Below are positions 35,960-36,209 of a DNA stretch of 36,209 nucleotides, one piece after another. Below the pieces are notes generated by a model. The model worked only from the letters and a program-made list of their open reading frames with translations, was not told the origin of the DNA and made no database searches. How positions within the stretch are numbered: position 1 is the stretch's first letter; every line of letters begins with the position of its first letter. Origin of the DNA: Candidatus Thermoflexus tengchongensis. Its GTDB lineage: Bacteria; Chloroflexota; Anaerolineae; Thermoflexales; Thermoflexaceae. The position numbers and the translations under genes were made by a program. The stretch covers positions 1-36,209 of the forward strand of contig JAEVEX010000001.1 in the NCBI GenBank assembly GCA_016842085.1, given 5' to 3'.

Positions 35960-36209
35960 ATGGACTGGCCCACAACCGCCGATGTGGTGATCGTCGGTGG
36001 CGGGGTGATGGGCTTGAGCACCGCCTATCATCTCCTGAAGAAATCCCCCGGCCTGCGCCTGGTCGTCCTCGAAAAAGGACCTTTCTTCGGCTGTGGCTCC
36101 ACGAGCAAGGCTGCCGGCGGCTTCCGCCACCAGTTCGCGACGGAGATCAACATCCGCCTCTCGCTCCTCAGCGTCGCAATGATGGAGCGTTTCCCCGAAG
36201 ACCCCGGCG
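35960..36209 (+). CDS. DAO-family FAD-dependent oxidoreductase (5' part)
   Basis: The first 83 codons of a flavoprotein running off the right edge. ATG at 35960 has GGAGG 7 bases upstream. The N-terminus ADVVIVGGGVMGLSTAYHLL is a classical ADP-binding beta-alpha-beta motif (GxGxxG in the GGGVMG form), followed by LVVLEKGPFFGCGSTSKAAGG and FRHQFATEINIRLSLLS, typical of sarcosine oxidase beta/dimethylglycine dehydrogenase/D-amino acid oxidase relatives. It would oxidise an amine or amino acid. The substrate, and whether it belongs to the pathway of the IclR operon, cannot be judged from this fragment. Confidence 0.88.
   Translation, partial: MDWPTTADVVIVGGGVMGLSTAYHLLKKSPGLRLVVLEKGPFFGCGSTSKAAGGFRHQFATEINIRLSLLSVAMMERFPEDPG

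Overview
The window is GC-rich bacterial DNA that looks like a (probably thermophilic) member of the Chloroflexota. This is an inference with no marker gene behind it. It rests on the gene content (large sugar ABC clusters with Pro/Thr-rich lipoprotein linkers), a secreted protein ending in a YLPLVWR-type tail, and short intergenic repeat families of the 'GACACGAAG' and 'ACGCAGATA' kinds that I associate with this phylum. No rRNA, tRNA, CRISPR array or intact insertion sequence was seen.

Region A (about 1-21,030, all minus strand) is a long carbohydrate operon. It starts at a sigma70-type promoter (21029-21002) with a LacI-type palindromic operator on its start site. In order of transcription it encodes a GH94 phosphorylase, a family 1 sugar-binding lipoprotein, a very large second binding protein with N-terminal carbohydrate-binding-like domains, a permease pair, an NHL/TPR/YIP1 membrane protein, a DUF5696 exoprotein, a second permease pair, a PF10091 (glycoamylase / GH144-like) lipoprotein, a LacI regulator and a GH35-like beta-galactosidase. 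A separate truncated lipoprotein gene lies at the left edge. Many junctions are ATGA or 7-8 bp overlaps. No ATPase gene is present, so the permeases presumably share an ATPase encoded elsewhere. PF10091 and GH94 are also the two domain types found in cyclic beta-1,2-glucan synthases, so a beta-linked glucan or glucoside is the best guess for the substrate.

Region B (about 21,578-33,500, all minus strand) is a second compact operon, also starting at a TTGACA/TAAAAT promoter, here with two tandem palindromes on the start site. It encodes an IclR regulator, an acyl-CoA dehydrogenase, a glutamate-1-semialdehyde-aminomutase-like PLP enzyme, a class III CoA-transferase, a second short acyl-CoA dehydrogenase-like protein, a C45-type Ntn acyltransferase/hydrolase, and a complete Opp/Dpp-type ABC importer. 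Together these look like uptake, deacylation, amino-group handling and CoA-dependent oxidation of an N-acylated or peptide-like compound. I cannot match the combination to a named pathway.

Region C (33,600-36,209, plus strand) holds a divergent gene for a secreted CAP-domain protein with a BACON-like C-terminal domain, a gene-poor stretch with a possible 47-codon minus-strand gene, and the start of a DAO-type FAD oxidoreductase preceded by a structured leader.

The two operons differ in composition: by eye, GATC occurs about 14 times in 22441-23460 but only twice in 8401-9420. Several genes of region A have ends encoded by dispersed-repeat sequence, including the signal-peptide or membrane-anchor regions of three proteins.
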